A stretch of DNA of 5,108 bases from JAYELX01 sp964544065 (GTDB lineage: Bacteria > Chloroflexota > Anaerolineae > Anaerolineales > UBA11858): NCBI GenBank assembly GCA_964544065.1, contig CAZJBA010000198.1:1-5108 (forward strand), given 5' to 3'. Made by a program: the position numbers and the translations under genes. This document shows positions 4,652 through 5,108 of this stretch, piece by piece (the first letter of the stretch is position 1; every line of letters starts with the position of its first letter). The notes beneath the pieces were generated by a model. The model saw only the letters and a program-made list of their open reading frames with translations. It searched no databases and had not been told where the DNA came from.

Positions 4652-4772
4652 CTTTTTGGCAATGACCTACTCTCCCAGAGGGCTTCCCCTCAAGTACCAT
4701 CAGCGCTGGCGGACTTAACTGCTGGGTTCGGAATGTGGCCAGGTGTATCCCCGCCGCTACGATCACCAAAAA
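4652..4772 (-). rRNA. rrf: 5S ribosomal RNA
   Basis: Read on the minus strand, the gene shows the canonical 5S blocks: GATCGTAGCGGCGGGGATACACCTG near the 5' end, CATTCCGAACCCAGCAGTTAAG (loop B/helix III region), CCAGCGCTGATGGTACT, and GGGAGAGTAGGTCATTGCC near the 3' end. The ends close as helix I, CTTTTTGG with CCAAAAAG. The boundaries are estimated by alignment in mind to the E. coli molecule and may be off by two or three bases. Complementarity continues past the mature ends: ATAAAACCTTTTTGG (4645-4659) and CCAAAAAGGTTTTAT (4766-4780) are perfect reverse complements, giving a 15-bp processing stalk. It is the last gene of the rRNA operon, about 70 bp after 23S with no tRNA in between. Confidence 0.95.
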
Positions 4773-4843
4773 GGTTTTATTGATTTTAAGAATACCAACT
4801 GAATAGATAAGTGTTCGAAAAGTTCTGAATTCTCCACACCACG

Positions 4844-5108
<265 letters not shown>

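Noticed and set aside
4773..4843. tRNA gene in the 23S-5S spacer
   Set aside because: The spacer is only about 70 bp, AT-rich, and shows no cloverleaf or conserved T-loop in the right arrangement; a GTTCGAA string alone is not enough.

Overview
The window is a bacterial chromosomal segment with a compact minus-strand cluster, one short plus-strand gene and the 3' end of an rRNA operon. All assignments come from reading the sequence; no database search was possible. The Phd/FitB-like toxin-antitoxin pair, the class II-type AroA and a low-complexity GGGTAGT-type repeat would fit a Chloroflexota (Anaerolineae-like) genome. That placement is only a weak inference; the partial 23S and the 5S rRNA would settle it.

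Positions 1-244 hold no convincing gene but are rich in nested inverted repeats. Next, on the minus strand (transcribed right to left), come a PIN-domain toxin (245-664) and its Phd/YefM antitoxin (661-909). They overlap by 4 bp (GTGA) and follow a well-formed promoter with a direct-repeat operator candidate. Upstream of them on the same strand lie aroE (988-1863, probable TTG start), a RelE-like toxin (1856-2107), its small antitoxin (2108-2305) and aroA (2392-3699). The minus-strand order is therefore aroA, antitoxin, toxin, aroE, antitoxin, toxin: two unrelated type II toxin-antitoxin modules interleaved with two shikimate-pathway genes. The probable aroE start overlaps the RelE-like toxin's stop, so aroE expression may be tied to that module.

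The 3700-3971 gap is a divergent regulatory region. It contains an extended -10 promoter candidate for aroA, a 22-codon plus-strand ORF with strong Shine-Dalgarno sequences, and an extended -10 candidate just before the plus-strand gene. That gene (3972-4487) encodes a small membrane protein of the isoprenylcysteine methyltransferase-like (ICMT/PEMT) family. From the right edge, 23S rRNA (3' end only, 4844-5108) and 5S rRNA (about 4652-4772) run on the minus strand. They converge on the methyltransferase gene and are followed by two small hairpins with a T-tract, the probable rRNA terminator.

The pathway genes are ordinary in function. AroE makes shikimate, and AroA joins shikimate 3-phosphate to phosphoenolpyruvate later in the same route. 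The unusual points are the toxin-antitoxin modules between and after them, a low-complexity repeat read through as part of AroE, and the palindromic block at the left edge. I found no convincing new multi-gene defence or mobile system.
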